This document shows, piece by piece, positions 10,831-19,844 of a stretch of DNA of 64,000 bases; position 1 is the stretch's first letter, and each line of letters starts with the position of its first letter. The position numbers and the translations under genes were made by a program. A model generated the notes under the pieces. That model saw only the letters and a list, made by a program, of their open reading frames with translations, made no database searches and had not been told where the DNA came from. Location of the stretch: positions 62,001-126,000 of the forward strand of contig BRLC01000010.1 in assembly GCA_024343425.1 (NCBI GenBank). The letters are read 5' to 3'. The DNA comes from Rhizobiaceae bacterium MnEN-MB40S (GTDB lineage: Bacteria > Pseudomonadota > Alphaproteobacteria > Rhizobiales > Rhizobiaceae).

Positions 10831-11535
10831 TCAAGGACGCGGCGGGATATTCAGGGCCTTTTCGCTGGCCGTACGCGCAAGACAGCGATCGAGCCAGGCG
10901 CCGACATTGACGAGTTCGTCGAGCTTGAGCGCCTCGCCGGCTTCGTAGAAACCGCCCAGCGTCCTGACCCAGGGGAAAGAGGCGATGTCGGCGATCGAAT
11001 AGTCGTCTCCGACAAGCCATTCGCGGCCTTCGAGCCGCCCTTCCAGAACCTCCAGAAGACGGCGCGATTCCTTGCCGTAGCGTTCCGTGGGATAATCGTC
11101 CTTCAGTTTGCCGGCCATGAATTTGAAGAAATGTCCATACTGACCGAACATCGGTCCGACGCCAGCCATCTGGAAGAACACCCATTGCAGACATTCGTAG
11201 CGGCCTTGTGGATCGGCGGGCATGAGCTTTCCGGATTTTTCGGCCAGATAGACGAGTATGGCGCCCGATTCGAACAGCCCGATCGCGTCGCCGCCCGGCC
11301 CCGCCGGATCTATCATCGCCGGGATCTTGCCATTCGGATTGAGGGCCAGAAATTCCGGCGTCTTCTGGTCGTCATTGAGGATATTGATCAAATGCGCCTC
11401 GTAGGGCAGTCCCGTTTCCTCAAGCGCCGCCGACACCTTGATCCCGTTCGGGGTGGCGAAGGAGTAAAGCTGGATGGCGTCAGGCTTTGATGGCGGAAAG
11501 AGCTTCGTGATCGGGAAGTCGTTCAAAGCAGTCAT
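10831..11535 (-). CDS. Glutathione S-transferase, YghU/nu-class-like
   Basis: The 234-residue protein has an N-terminal thioredoxin-fold domain (QLYSFATPNGIKVSAALEE, NPNGKIPAMID, LFESGAILVYLAEKSG) and an all-alpha C-terminal domain. The TPNG motif at the glutathione site is characteristic of YghU/YfcG-type disulfide-bond oxidoreductase GSTs rather than Tyr/Ser classical enzymes. The ATG at 11535 (MTALNDFPITKLF) is preferred over one nine codons upstream because an AGGAC sequence precedes it. It is monocistronic. gshA for glutathione synthesis lies elsewhere in the window. Confidence 0.87.
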   Translation of the reverse strand: MTALNDFPITKLFPPSKPDAIQLYSFATPNGIKVSAALEETGLPYEAHLINILNDDQKTPEFLALNPNGKIPAMIDPAGPGGDAIGLFESGAILVYLAEKSGKLMPADPQGRYECLQWVFFQMAGVGPMFGQYGHFFKFMAGKLKDDYPTERYGKESRRLLEVLEGRLEGREWLVGDDYSIADIASFPWVRTLGGFYEAGEALKLDELVNVGAWLDRCLARTASEKALNIPPRP

Positions 11536-11722
11536 GGACTGGTCCTGTATTAGTGGAATCAAGAAAGATGTTGTCTTCCATATCGGGCGACGACGTCGAC
11601 CATCAAGGGAACAATCTTCGATAGTTGGCTCTGTTTAGTGAACAATCTGTAGAAAATTGCCGGTCTATCCCGGTATGATTGCGCGCCTATATTGCTGCAA
11701 TCGACAACACTTGGAGGGATCG

Positions 11723-12109
11723 ATGTCTAACGCCGCAACCTTATTGATAGGACGCATTCTCCTGTCAGCAATCTTTATCCTGTCCGGACTCAGCAAGCTC
11801 GGCGACCCCGCTGGCACCGCCGGCTACATGACCAGCCTGGGGCTTCCGCTTGCCAGCATCGGCGTCTGGATTGTCATTCTGCTCGAGGTCCTCGGCGGGA
11901 TCGCGGTTCTTGTCGGCTTCATGACCAAGCCGGCCGCATGGGCCCTGGCGCTGTTCTGCATCGCCTCCGCTCTGCTTGCGCATTCGAACATCGGTGATCA
12001 GGCCCAGTTCATCGCCTTCTTCAAGAACCTCGCCATCGCAGGCGGCTTCATGGCGCTCGCGGCCCATGGCCCCGGCAGCATTTCCGTTGACGCCCGCCGC
12101 GCGGGCTGA
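11723..12109 (+). CDS. DoxX family membrane protein
   Basis: The 128-residue protein has four predicted membrane helices and the DoxX signature: LIGRILLSAIFILSGLSKL near the start, then helices around VWIVILLEVLGGIAVLVG and ALALFCIASALLAH. DoxX-family proteins sit in the inner membrane and are linked to redox homeostasis, but the biochemical role is usually unknown. GGAGGG lies 6 bp before the ATG. The gene is single and ends at a strong bidirectional terminator shared with the convergent transpeptidase gene. Confidence 0.85.
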   Translation: MSNAATLLIGRILLSAIFILSGLSKLGDPAGTAGYMTSLGLPLASIGVWIVILLEVLGGIAVLVGFMTKPAAWALALFCIASALLAHSNIGDQAQFIAFFKNLAIAGGFMALAAHGPGSISVDARRAG

Positions 12110-12126
12110 CAACCCGGATAACAACG

Positions 12127-12165
12127 AAAAACCGCAGGGACATTGTGCATGTCCCTGCGGTTTTT
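12127..12165. terminator. Bidirectional intrinsic terminator
   Basis: A 17-bp perfect stem (AAAAACCGCAGGGACAT / ATGTCCCTGCGGTTTTT) with a 5-nt loop has T-runs on both strands. It separates the convergent doxX-like and L,D-transpeptidase genes. Confidence 0.96.
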
Positions 12166-12189
12166 CATTTGATGCAGATAGGTGCGACG

Positions 12190-12867
12190 TCAGCCGCCGA
12201 AGCTGAAGATACTTCCGAAAACATCCACGCCGCGCTCGCTGTAGACGTTGGAGGCGTTGCGCGAACCCGGTCCGATGACAATCACCTTGGTGCCGACCGG
12301 AGCCCGGCTGTAGAGATGTTCTACATCCTTGTTCATCATGCGGATGCAGCCGGACGACATGTTCTGCCCGATGGTCCAGGGCTGGTTGGTGCCGTGGATG
12401 CGGTAGATCGTGTCGCGACCGCCCTTGTGCAGATACATTGCGCGCGCGCCAAGCGGGTTGTTGATGCCGCCCGGAACGAAAGCCGGAAGATTGTGACCCT
12501 TGGCGCGTTCGCGCCGAATCATGGTCGCAGGCGGACGCCAGTCCGGCCACTCGGCCTTGCGCCCGACCTTGACGGTGCCCGACCAGCCGAAACCGTCGCG
12601 ACCCACGCCGACGCCATAGCGCGTGGCCTTGCCGTTGCCCTCGTAGTAGTAGAGGTACTTGCGGTTGGTGTCGACGATGATCGTCCCCGGCCTCTCGCCG
12701 GTGTCGATCCGCACCTTTTTGCGCTGATATTTCGCCTGCGGGCGCTTTGAACTCGAACTGTATACCGGTTCTTGCCGGTCACGGCTGAACGCCCCGGTCC
12801 CCGTTACGACAGTTGCCGATGTGGCAATAAAAGCGACCGCCAGCAATGACGAAATGAATTTTCTCAC
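12190..12867 (-). CDS. L,D-transpeptidase (YkuD domain), exported
   Basis: The 225-residue protein has an N-terminal signal sequence and a YkuD catalytic domain. The active-site motif HGTNQPWTIG...SSGCIRM gives catalytic Cys174 and His158. It would form 3-3 peptidoglycan cross-links or attach proteins to the wall in the periplasm. Such enzymes are abundant in Hyphomicrobiales, where polar growth relies on L,D-cross-linking. The segment after the signal is short and basic. A second, similar gene lies just upstream on the same strand, pointing to a tandem duplication. Confidence 0.9.
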   Translation of the reverse strand: MRKFISSLLAVAFIATSATVVTGTGAFSRDRQEPVYSSSSKRPQAKYQRKKVRIDTGERPGTIIVDTNRKYLYYYEGNGKATRYGVGVGRDGFGWSGTVKVGRKAEWPDWRPPATMIRRERAKGHNLPAFVPGGINNPLGARAMYLHKGGRDTIYRIHGTNQPWTIGQNMSSGCIRMMNKDVEHLYSRAPVGTKVIVIGPGSRNASNVYSERGVDVFGSIFSFGG

Positions 12868-12999
12868 GGCTGAACTCCTGTTGCTATCCCCTACCAGAAC
12901 CTAGCATTCGTTGAAAAACATGCAACAAAACTTGCACGATTTCTACCTGCGGGAACTATTAAATCTTTATGCCAAAGAAGTTGACGTTCCGCTAGATGG

Positions 13000-13725
13000 T
13001 TAGATCACAACGACTTTTGCGCCTGTAGGCACCCGCTCGTACAGATCGATCACATCTTCGTTCCGCATCCGGATGCAGCCGGAAGAAACCGCCCGACCAA
13101 TCGTCCAGGGCTGATTCGTGCCGTGGATCCGGTAGAGCGTCGAACCGAGGTACAGAGCGCGCGCGCCGAGCGGATTGGCCGGACCTCCCGGCATGTAATT
13201 CGGCAGGTAATGCCCCTTCTTCGCCTCGCGGCTGATCATTTCGGCCGGTGGGCGCCAGGAGGGCCATTCCGCCTTGCGCGAAACTTTGTGGGTGCCGGCC
13301 CATTCGAAGCCGGGCTTGCCGACGCCGACGCCGTAACGCCGCGCCTGACCGTTTTCGAGCACCAGATAGAGATGCCGGCTCGGCGTATCGATGATAATGG
13401 TTCCGGGCGCCTGGGCGGTATCGTAGGCGACAGTCTGCGGCAGGAACACAGGATCGAGCGCCGGTTTCGCGGCCTGGGCCGCGGACGCGGTTTGCACCGG
13501 CTTGCGCCGCACAGAACCCGTCGAGCGCTGCTGCTTCGGACGGCCCGGCTGTACGACCCTGCCGGCGCCGTGCGGCGTGCCGGGCTGGCGAAGCTGCACG
13601 ACCCAGGGGGCCGTCAGGTCCGGACTGAGCACCACCGGAGGGCGCTGGCCGTAGCGTTCGCCGGCCTCGGCCGCACCGGCCATGACTGTCGCCCCAAGGA
13701 CGACGAGAACGAATTTCATATGCAT
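13000..13725 (-). CDS. L,D-transpeptidase (YkuD domain), second tandem copy
   Basis: The 241-residue protein starts MHMKFVLVVLGATVMAG with a clear signal peptide, which favours this ATG over in-frame ones further upstream. A Pro/Gln/Arg-rich linker (residues 25-100) leads to a YkuD domain with HGTNQPWTIG...SSGCIRM (His201, Cys217). It shares the blocks AEWP.WRPP and NPLGARA with its downstream neighbour, so the two are paralogues, but the linker differs. The 132-bp gap between them leaves room for separate promoters. A CtrA-like box lies 182 bp upstream. Confidence 0.88.
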   Translation of the reverse strand: MHMKFVLVVLGATVMAGAAEAGERYGQRPPVVLSPDLTAPWVVQLRQPGTPHGAGRVVQPGRPKQQRSTGSVRRKPVQTASAAQAAKPALDPVFLPQTVAYDTAQAPGTIIIDTPSRHLYLVLENGQARRYGVGVGKPGFEWAGTHKVSRKAEWPSWRPPAEMISREAKKGHYLPNYMPGGPANPLGARALYLGSTLYRIHGTNQPWTIGRAVSSGCIRMRNEDVIDLYERVPTGAKVVVI

Positions 13726-13906
13726 CGGACGTACTCTCAACACTGCGTCTGACTGGGCGCCTGACGTCGCAGTGCAGATGCACCGACGCAGGCCTTCGTT
13801 CCAAGTCTGCATCGCCATTGGACTCCGAATGGTGAATCGCAGTCATTAAAAGGCGCGCAAAGGCAGAAAGCTTTCGGCAGGGTTATCGAGCCGTTGAAAA
13901 TTGCAG

Positions 13907-13921
13907 TTAATGTCAGTTTAA
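13907..13921. promoter_or_regulatory. Candidate CtrA-binding box
   Basis: TTAA-N7-TTAA (full match to the CtrA consensus half-sites) lies in the divergent region between the second L,D-transpeptidase and tag, 81 bp before tag and 182 bp before the transpeptidase start. Which gene it serves is unknown. Confidence 0.4.
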
Positions 13922-14001
13922 ACGCGCTGCTGCGCCGTTAACGCTTCGTTTCCCCGACGCGTCAGCTAGAATGCGCGAGTCGTTGCAACGGAGGGGCTGA
14001 C

Positions 14002-14634
14002 GTGTCGCACAATGGACTGATCGAAGGACCGGACGGCAAACTGCGCTGTTTCTGGCACGACAACAAGGATGACTATCTCGCCTATCACGACAATGAATGG
14101 GGCCGTCCGGTTGTTGACGACAAAAGGCTGTTCGAAAAGATCTGCCTTGAAGGTTTCCAGTCCGGACTCTCGTGGCTGACGATTCTGCGCAAGCGGGAAA
14201 ATTTCCGCGCTGCATTCGCCGGTTTTGACTTCGAGCGCGTCGCAGACTTCGACGAGACCGATGTGGAGAGGCTGGTCCAGGACGCAGGCATTATCCGCCA
14301 TCGCGGCAAGATCAACTCGACGATCAACAAAGCGCGGCGCGCCATCGAACTGAGGAAGGAATTCGGTTCCCTTGCGACATATTTCTGGTCGCAGGAACCG
14401 GGCGCGCGCGCACGACCGGCGAAACTGGACTACGAAACGCTGCGAACGCTCGGCAAGACCGAGGAATCGACGGCGATTTCCAAGGATCTGAAGAAACGCG
14501 GCTGGAGTTTCGTCGGTCCGACCACGGTCTACGCCTTCATGCAGGCCATGGGTCTCGTCAACGATCATATCGAAGGCTGCTGCATGCGCGACGCGGTGGA
14601 AGACGAGCGTCGCAATTTCGTCAGACCCGTCTAA
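14002..14634 (+). CDS. tag: DNA-3-methyladenine glycosylase I
   Basis: Tag removes 3-methyladenine from alkylated DNA. The 210-residue protein shows the zinc-snap residues Cys16 and His29 (RCFWHD..., YHDNEWG) with a C-terminal HIEGCC pair. It also has the catalytic-pocket block CLEGFQSGLSWLTILRKRE with Glu50. Length is slightly above the E. coli enzyme. The start is GTG, supported by GAGGGG 6 bp upstream. It stands alone upstream of hisS. Confidence 0.94.
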   Translation: MSHNGLIEGPDGKLRCFWHDNKDDYLAYHDNEWGRPVVDDKRLFEKICLEGFQSGLSWLTILRKRENFRAAFAGFDFERVADFDETDVERLVQDAGIIRHRGKINSTINKARRAIELRKEFGSLATYFWSQEPGARARPAKLDYETLRTLGKTEESTAISKDLKKRGWSFVGPTTVYAFMQAMGLVNDHIEGCCMRDAVEDERRNFVRPV

Positions 14635-14739
14635 AATCCACCGGGCCGACGCCTTTAAACATGCGCCTTGCCGCTTTCCGGCCAATGGGTTAGGAAGTCC
14701 GCGATTTCAACTCCAGCTTCACCCGGACACACGCGCCCC

Positions 14740-16257
14740 ATGGGCAAGAAAGACAAAAAGCAGCAGAGACTGAAAGCGCGGCTGCCGCGCGGTTTCGTCG
14801 ACCGTTCGCCGCAGGACATCCGCGCGACGGAGAAGATGGTGTCCGGAATCCGCGAGGTTTTCGAACTCTACGGGTTCGATCCGGTGGAAACGCCGATGTT
14901 CGAATATACCGACGCGCTGGGCAAGTTTTTGCCGGACAGCGACCGCCCGAACGAGGGCGTGTTCTCGCTGACCGACGACGACGAGCAATGGATGAGCCTG
15001 CGCTACGACCTGACGGCGCCGCTGGCGCGTCACGTCGCGGAAAACTTCAACGACATCCAGCTGCCCTACCGCACCTATCGCAACGGCTGGGTGTTCCGCA
15101 ACGAAAAGCCGGGCCCGGGACGGTTCCGCCAGTTCATGCAATTCGACGCCGATACGGTGGGCGCGCCCGGCGTGCAGGCCGACGCCGAGATGTGCATGAT
15201 GATGGCCGACACGATGGAGACGCTCGGCGTGAGCCGTGGCGACTACGTGATCCGCGTCAACAACCGCAAGGTTCTCGACGGGGTGATGACGGCTATCGGC
15301 ATCGGCGGAGACGAACATGCCGAGACCCGGCTGACCGTGCTGCGCGCGATCGACAAGCTCGACAAGTTCGGAACCGAGGGCGTTCGGCTGTTGCTTGGCG
15401 CCGGACGCAAGGACGAGAGCGGCGATTTCACAAAGGGCGCCGGCCTTGATGCGCCGGCGATCGACACGGTTCTCGCCTTTGTCGGCGCCGGGGGCGGAAG
15501 CAACGCCCTGACCATCGCCAATCTCGAACAGGTGATCGCCGGCGGCGACGCCGAACAGGACGGCGTTGCGGAACTGAAGCTGATGGCGCAGCTCTTCGAC
15601 GCCGCCGGTTACGAGGAAGGCCGTATCCGCATTGACCCCTCCGTGGTGCGCGGTCTCGAATACTATACCGGCCCGGTCTACGAGGCCGAATTGCTCTTCG
15701 ACGTCACCAACGAGAAGGGCCAGACCGTGCAGTTCGGCTCGGTCGGCGGCGGCGGGCGCTATGACGGGCTGGTGTCGCGCTTCATGGGACAGCCGGTTCC
15801 GGCAACGGGATTTTCGATCGGCGTGTCGCGCCTCATGACGGCGCTGAAGAACCTCGGCAAGCTCGATGCGGTCGACGTTCCCGAACCGGTCATCGTCTGC
15901 GTGATGGACCGCGACATCGAGAGCATGGGGCGCTACCAGCGTTTTGTCAGCAGCCTGCGCTCCGCCGGCGTCCGCGCCGAGATGTTCCAGGGCAATCCGA
16001 AGAATTTCGGCAAGCAATTGCAATACGCCGACCGGCGCGGCTGTCCGATCGCCATCATCCAGGGCTCGCAGGAGCGCGATGAAGGCGTCGTCCAGATCAA
16101 GGATCTGATCGAGGGCAAGCGGCTGTCCGGCGAAATCGAGGACAACGCCGCCTGGCGCGAGAGCCGGCCGGCTCAGATCTCCGTGCCGGAAAGCGACCTC
16201 GTCGCCGAAGTGCAGAAAATCCTCGCCGCCCAGGCCGAAGACCGCAAGACGGTTTAA
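14740..16257 (+). CDS. hisS: Histidyl-tRNA synthetase
   Basis: This class II synthetase has 505 residues. Motif 1 region ([17 protein letters not shown]), motif 2 ([20 protein letters not shown]), the histidine-specific [13 protein letters not shown] loop, motif 3 ([11 protein letters not shown]) and a C-terminal anticodon-binding domain are all present. The ATG at 14740 ([16 protein letters not shown]) is preferred over an upstream in-frame codon. It begins the hisS-hisZ-hisG operon (2-bp gap to hisZ). The tRNA-His in this window lacks G-1, so this enzyme should be the divergent alphaproteobacterial type that does not need it. Confidence 0.96.
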   Translation: MGKKDKKQQRLKARLPRGFVDRSPQDIRATEKMVSGIREVFELYGFDPVETPMFEYTDALGKFLPDSDRPNEGVFSLTDDDEQWMSLRYDLTAPLARHVAENFNDIQLPYRTYRNGWVFRNEKPGPGRFRQFMQFDADTVGAPGVQADAEMCMMMADTMETLGVSRGDYVIRVNNRKVLDGVMTAIGIGGDEHAETRLTVLRAIDKLDKFGTEGVRLLLGAGRKDESGDFTKGAGLDAPAIDTVLAFVGAGGGSNALTIANLEQVIAGGDAEQDGVAELKLMAQLFDAAGYEEGRIRIDPSVVRGLEYYTGPVYEAELLFDVTNEKGQTVQFGSVGGGGRYDGLVSRFMGQPVPATGFSIGVSRLMTALKNLGKLDAVDVPEPVIVCVMDRDIESMGRYQRFVSSLRSAGVRAEMFQGNPKNFGKQLQYADRRGCPIAIIQGSQERDEGVVQIKDLIEGKRLSGEIEDNAAWRESRPAQISVPESDLVAEVQKILAAQAEDRKTV

Positions 16258-16259
16258 CC

Positions 16260-17378
16260 ATGGCGCACCGACCCGCTTTTTCAGACGGCATTCTGGAGTT
16301 CTTTGCCGACCGCGACACGAGAGCCGTGGAGATTCCGGTGTTGCAGCCGGCCGATCCGTTTCTCGATACGGCTGGCGAGGATCTCAGACGGCGCGTCTTT
16401 CTTACCCAGAACGAGCTGGGCGACATGTTGTGCCTGCGACCGGAATTCACGATTCCGGTGTGTCTCAGCCATATCGAGACGGCGGCCGGCACGCCGCAGC
16501 GCTATTCCTACCTCGGCGAGGTGTTCCGGCAACGGCGCGACGGCGAGACCGAATTTTACCAGGCCGGCATCGAGGATCTCGGCAACGAGGCCTTCGCCGA
16601 GGCCGACGCTCGCGCGGTCAGCGAAGCGATCGAAACGCTCGCCCGCCTGCTTCCGGCCGGCGACTTGCAGGTCACGCTTGGCGACCAGACGGTGTTCGAG
16701 GCCGTGGTCGTGGCGCTCGGACTTCCCGAAGGCTGGCAGACCCGCCTGATCAGGGCCTTCGGCGACGCGGCGCAGATCGACCTGCTCCTGCAGAACCTCG
16801 CCGGAGAGCGGCGCGCGGCTGAAGGCCTCGACAGCGATCTGGCGGCGTTTGTCGGATCGGGCGATATGGCCGGACTGACCGATCTCATCGACCGCCGCAT
16901 GCATGAAACCGGTTTTCTTTCCAACACCAGCCGCGGCCCGGCGGAAATCGCCGAAAGGCTCGTGGAAAAAGCCCGGCTCTCGGCAACACATCTCGATCCC
17001 AAGGCGCTGGACATATTGAAGACGTTCCTGGCGCTCAACGCCTCGCTCGACGAGGCCGGCGGATCGCTGGCCGCCTTTTCGCGCATCGCCGGGATCGATC
17101 TGAGCGAGGCGCTTACGCTATTTGAAAGCAGGGTCGCCGCCTTGAAAGACAAAGGCGCCCGGACAGACGCGATCCGTTACCGCGCGGCTTTTGGCCGGCC
17201 ACTCGACTACTATACCGGTCTGGTCTTCGAAATCTCGGTCAGGGGCTCGGTGCTCGCCGGCGGCGGGCGCTTCGACCGGCTGCTGACATTGCTCGGCGCG
17301 CCGAAGCCGATTCCCGCCGTCGGCTTTTCCCTGTGGCTCGACCGGATCGAGACGGCGCTGGACGGAGGCGCGTCATGA
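16260..17378 (+). CDS. hisZ: ATP phosphoribosyltransferase regulatory subunit HisZ
   Basis: HisZ is a catalytically inactive HisRS relative that assembles with short-form HisG to give an active, histidine-inhibited first enzyme of histidine synthesis. The 372 residues cover the class II-like core ([46 protein letters not shown]) but lack the HisRS anticodon-binding domain. It sits between hisS and hisG, overlapping hisG by 4 bp (ATGA), so translation is coupled. Confidence 0.93.
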   Translation: MAHRPAFSDGILEFFADRDTRAVEIPVLQPADPFLDTAGEDLRRRVFLTQNELGDMLCLRPEFTIPVCLSHIETAAGTPQRYSYLGEVFRQRRDGETEFYQAGIEDLGNEAFAEADARAVSEAIETLARLLPAGDLQVTLGDQTVFEAVVVALGLPEGWQTRLIRAFGDAAQIDLLLQNLAGERRAAEGLDSDLAAFVGSGDMAGLTDLIDRRMHETGFLSNTSRGPAEIAERLVEKARLSATHLDPKALDILKTFLALNASLDEAGGSLAAFSRIAGIDLSEALTLFESRVAALKDKGARTDAIRYRAAFGRPLDYYTGLVFEISVRGSVLAGGGRFDRLLTLLGAPKPIPAVGFSLWLDRIETALDGGAS

Positions 17379-18082
17379 CCGTGACGATCGCGCTTCCCTC
17401 CAAGGGCCGCATCCGCGACGGCTCGATCGAAGCGTTTGAGGCCGCCGGCATGCGGATCTCCGCCGTCGGCAACGAACGGTCCTATCGCGGACGTATCGAC
17501 GGGATCGAGAATGTCGAAGTCGCCTATCTCTCCGCCTCGGAGATCGCGCGTGAACTCGGGCGGGGAAGCATCGATATCGGCGTTACCGGCGAAGATCTTG
17601 TCCGCGAGGATGTCGCAGCGCTGCATTCGAGAGTAGCGTTTCGCTCGCGCCTTGGGTTCGGCAAGGCGGATGTCGTGGTGGCGGTTCCGGAAGTCTGGTT
17701 CGACGTCGAAACCATGGCCGACCTCGGCGACGTCGCGGCCGATTTTCGACTGCGGCACGGCCGGCGTCTGAGGATCGCGACGAAATACTGGAGCCTGACG
17801 CAGCAATTCTTCTCGGCCAAGCACGGCATCCAGGTCTACCGGATCGTCGAGAGCCTCGGCGCGACCGAGGGCGCGCCGGCTTCCGGCCAGGCCGATATCA
17901 TCGTCGACATCACCTCGACGGGATCGACGCTCAAGGCCAATCACCTGAAGATCCTGACCGACGGCGTCATTCTGCGGTCGGAGGTCTGTCTGGTCGAGGC
18001 GCTGAAGGACCGGACCGAGGAAGACCGGGACACCATCGAAAGCCTTGTCAGCCGGATCGAGGCAGCCCTGCGGCCGGCCTGA
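17375..18082 (+). CDS. hisG: ATP phosphoribosyltransferase, short form
   Basis: HisG condenses ATP and PRPP, the committed step of histidine synthesis. The 235-residue protein is the short form, lacking the ACT-like regulatory domain, and matches the adjacent hisZ. Conserved blocks are [17 protein letters not shown], the [13 protein letters not shown] region and the PRPP loop [18 protein letters not shown]. The start overlaps hisZ by ATGA. It ends one base from the stop of convergent glcF. Confidence 0.95.
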   Translation: MTVTIALPSKGRIRDGSIEAFEAAGMRISAVGNERSYRGRIDGIENVEVAYLSASEIARELGRGSIDIGVTGEDLVREDVAALHSRVAFRSRLGFGKADVVVAVPEVWFDVETMADLGDVAADFRLRHGRRLRIATKYWSLTQQFFSAKHGIQVYRIVESLGATEGAPASGQADIIVDITSTGSTLKANHLKILTDGVILRSEVCLVEALKDRTEEDRDTIESLVSRIEAALRPA

Positions 18083-19387
18083 TCAATCCGTCAGTTCGAC
18101 GGGGCGCGGCCCGCCCCAGGCCCAGTCCAGCAGTTTCGCCGTATGGACCACCGGAATGCCGGTCGCCATGCCGATCTGGGTGATGCATCCGACATTGCCG
18201 GCGGCGACGATGTCGGCCTCGGTCGCCTCGATGTTCTTCACTTTCCGGTCGCGCAACCGCGCAGCGATTTCCGGCTGCATGATGTTGTAGGTGCCGGCCG
18301 ACCCGCAGCATAGATGCCCTTCCGCCGGCTCCCTGACGCGGAAACCCGCTTTTTCCAGAAGCAGTCTCGGTTCAAGCTTGATCTTCTGACCATGCTGCAT
18401 GGAACAGGCCGAGTGATAGGCGACCGTGCGGTCGACAGAAATCGCCGGCTCCGGTAGGTCGAGCGTCGCCAGATATTCGGTGACGTCGCGGGCAAGGCCC
18501 GAAACCCGGGCCGCCTTTGCGCTGTAGGCCGGATCCTCGCGCAGCATGAAGCCGTAATCCTTGATCGTGGTGCCGCACCCTGACGCCGTGATGATGATCG
18601 CGTCGAGCCCCTCGCCCTCGATTTCGCGCGTCCAGGCGTCGACATTGACCCGTGCGGAGGCAAGCGCCTGTTCCTCGCGGCCCATATGATGGACCAGCGA
18701 TCCGCAGCAGGCCTCGCCTTCGGGCGTGACGACCTCGACGCCGAGGCGCGTCAGCAGCCGTATCGCGGCGGCGTTTGTTTCGGGCTCCAGAACCTGCTGG
18801 GCGCATCCGGTTAGGAGCGCGACGCGCTGCCTGCGTTTTTCGGACGGGCTGTGGACGCCTGGCCTTGCGAAGGGCGATCGCGGCGCAATGCGCTGAGGCG
18901 CCAGTTCCAGCATCGCGGCGAACGGTCCGAGTCCCGGAATGCGTTTCAGCAGCGGACGGAAGGGCCGTCCCAGCCGAGCGAGACGAAGCGCCGCGCGAAA
19001 CCGGTCCGGATAGGGCAGCACCATTGTCAGCACTTGCCGGATGAACCGGTCCATTACGGGCCTTTTGTAGGTCTTCTCGATATGCGCCCGGGCGTGGTCG
19101 ACCAGATGCATGTAGTGCACGCCGGATGGGCAGGTCGTCATGCAGGACAGGCATGACAGGCAACGGTCGATGTGGCGCACCACGGTCTCGTCCGCCGGCC
19201 GATCGTTCTCCAGCATGTCCTTGATGAGATAGATGCGGCCGCGCGGGCTGTCGAGTTCGTTGCCGAGCGTCACATAGGTTGGACAGGTGGCCGTGCAGAA
19301 GCCGCAATGGACGCAGCTTCTGAGGATCTTTTCGGATTCGGCGACGGCGCTGTCTGCAAGCTGCTCGGCCGAAAAATGCGTCTGCAT
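18083..19387 (-). CDS. glcF: Glycolate oxidase iron-sulfur subunit GlcF
   Basis: GlcF passes electrons from the FAD subunits to the membrane pool. The 434-residue protein has two ferredoxin-type 4Fe-4S motifs: Cys25/28/31/35 (CVHCGFCTATC) and Cys76/79/82/86 (CLSCLSCMTTC). Two CCG domains follow (EACCGSLVHHMG and LCCGSAGTYN). Together with glcD and glcE upstream it forms the glycolate oxidase complex that makes glyoxylate. A small membrane-protein gene, 15 bp upstream, separates it from glcE. Confidence 0.94.
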   Translation of the reverse strand: MQTHFSAEQLADSAVAESEKILRSCVHCGFCTATCPTYVTLGNELDSPRGRIYLIKDMLENDRPADETVVRHIDRCLSCLSCMTTCPSGVHYMHLVDHARAHIEKTYKRPVMDRFIRQVLTMVLPYPDRFRAALRLARLGRPFRPLLKRIPGLGPFAAMLELAPQRIAPRSPFARPGVHSPSEKRRQRVALLTGCAQQVLEPETNAAAIRLLTRLGVEVVTPEGEACCGSLVHHMGREEQALASARVNVDAWTREIEGEGLDAIIITASGCGTTIKDYGFMLREDPAYSAKAARVSGLARDVTEYLATLDLPEPAISVDRTVAYHSACSMQHGQKIKLEPRLLLEKAGFRVREPAEGHLCCGSAGTYNIMQPEIAARLRDRKVKNIEATEADIVAAGNVGCITQIGMATGIPVVHTAKLLDWAWGGPRPVELTD

Positions 19388-19402
19388 GCCTGTTTCGCCG
19401 CC

Positions 19403-19777
19403 TCAGACCAGCCAGGTGTCGACATTGGCGACGGGCTCGTTGCGCGTCAGCACCTGGATTCCCTTGATGCAGCGGATGACATACCAGACAAGAACAGCAA
19501 TCATCAGAAGGAATCCGATCCCCACAATGGCCAGCACCATGCAGATCAGAGAGTAGAGCAGACCAATCCAGAACGTCCGGATGGCATAGGTGTAATGCGT
19601 ATCGATCCAGCCTGCCGATTTGCCCCGGTTGATATAGGCGAACACCACCCCGACAATGACGGAAATCCCGATCGCTAGACCAACGAGATACAGAATGTAG
19701 ACGAGCTGCGCGTTCTGCTTGCCGGGATCCATCCAGCCGGCAGCGTTTTCACCCTGATTGTTCTGCATATCCGACAT
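19403..19777 (-). CDS. DUF4870-like small membrane protein inside the glc cluster
   Basis: The 124-residue protein has three predicted membrane helices: around LVYILYLVGLAIGISVIVG, the FWIGLLYSLICMVLAIVGIG block and LLMIAVLVWYVIRCIKG. The pattern resembles DUF4870/Tic20-like proteins. The N-terminus is Asn/Gln-rich and soluble. It has a clear GGAGAGG ribosome-binding site. It lies between glcE (67 bp upstream) and glcF (15 bp downstream), so it is cotranscribed and might anchor or assist the oxidase, but no function is known. Confidence 0.75.
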   Translation of the reverse strand: MSDMQNNQGENAAGWMDPGKQNAQLVYILYLVGLAIGISVIVGVVFAYINRGKSAGWIDTHYTYAIRTFWIGLLYSLICMVLAIVGIGFLLMIAVLVWYVIRCIKGIQVLTRNEPVANVDTWLV

Positions 19778-19844
19778 GACGTCCTCTCCGTTTTCGAACC
19801 AGCGAGCGGCACTGTATCACAGTCATTGTGCGTGGCTACCGCGT

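Noticed and set aside
16260..17378. A second histidyl-tRNA synthetase
   Set aside because: The anticodon-binding domain is missing and the gene sits before short-form hisG, so it is HisZ.
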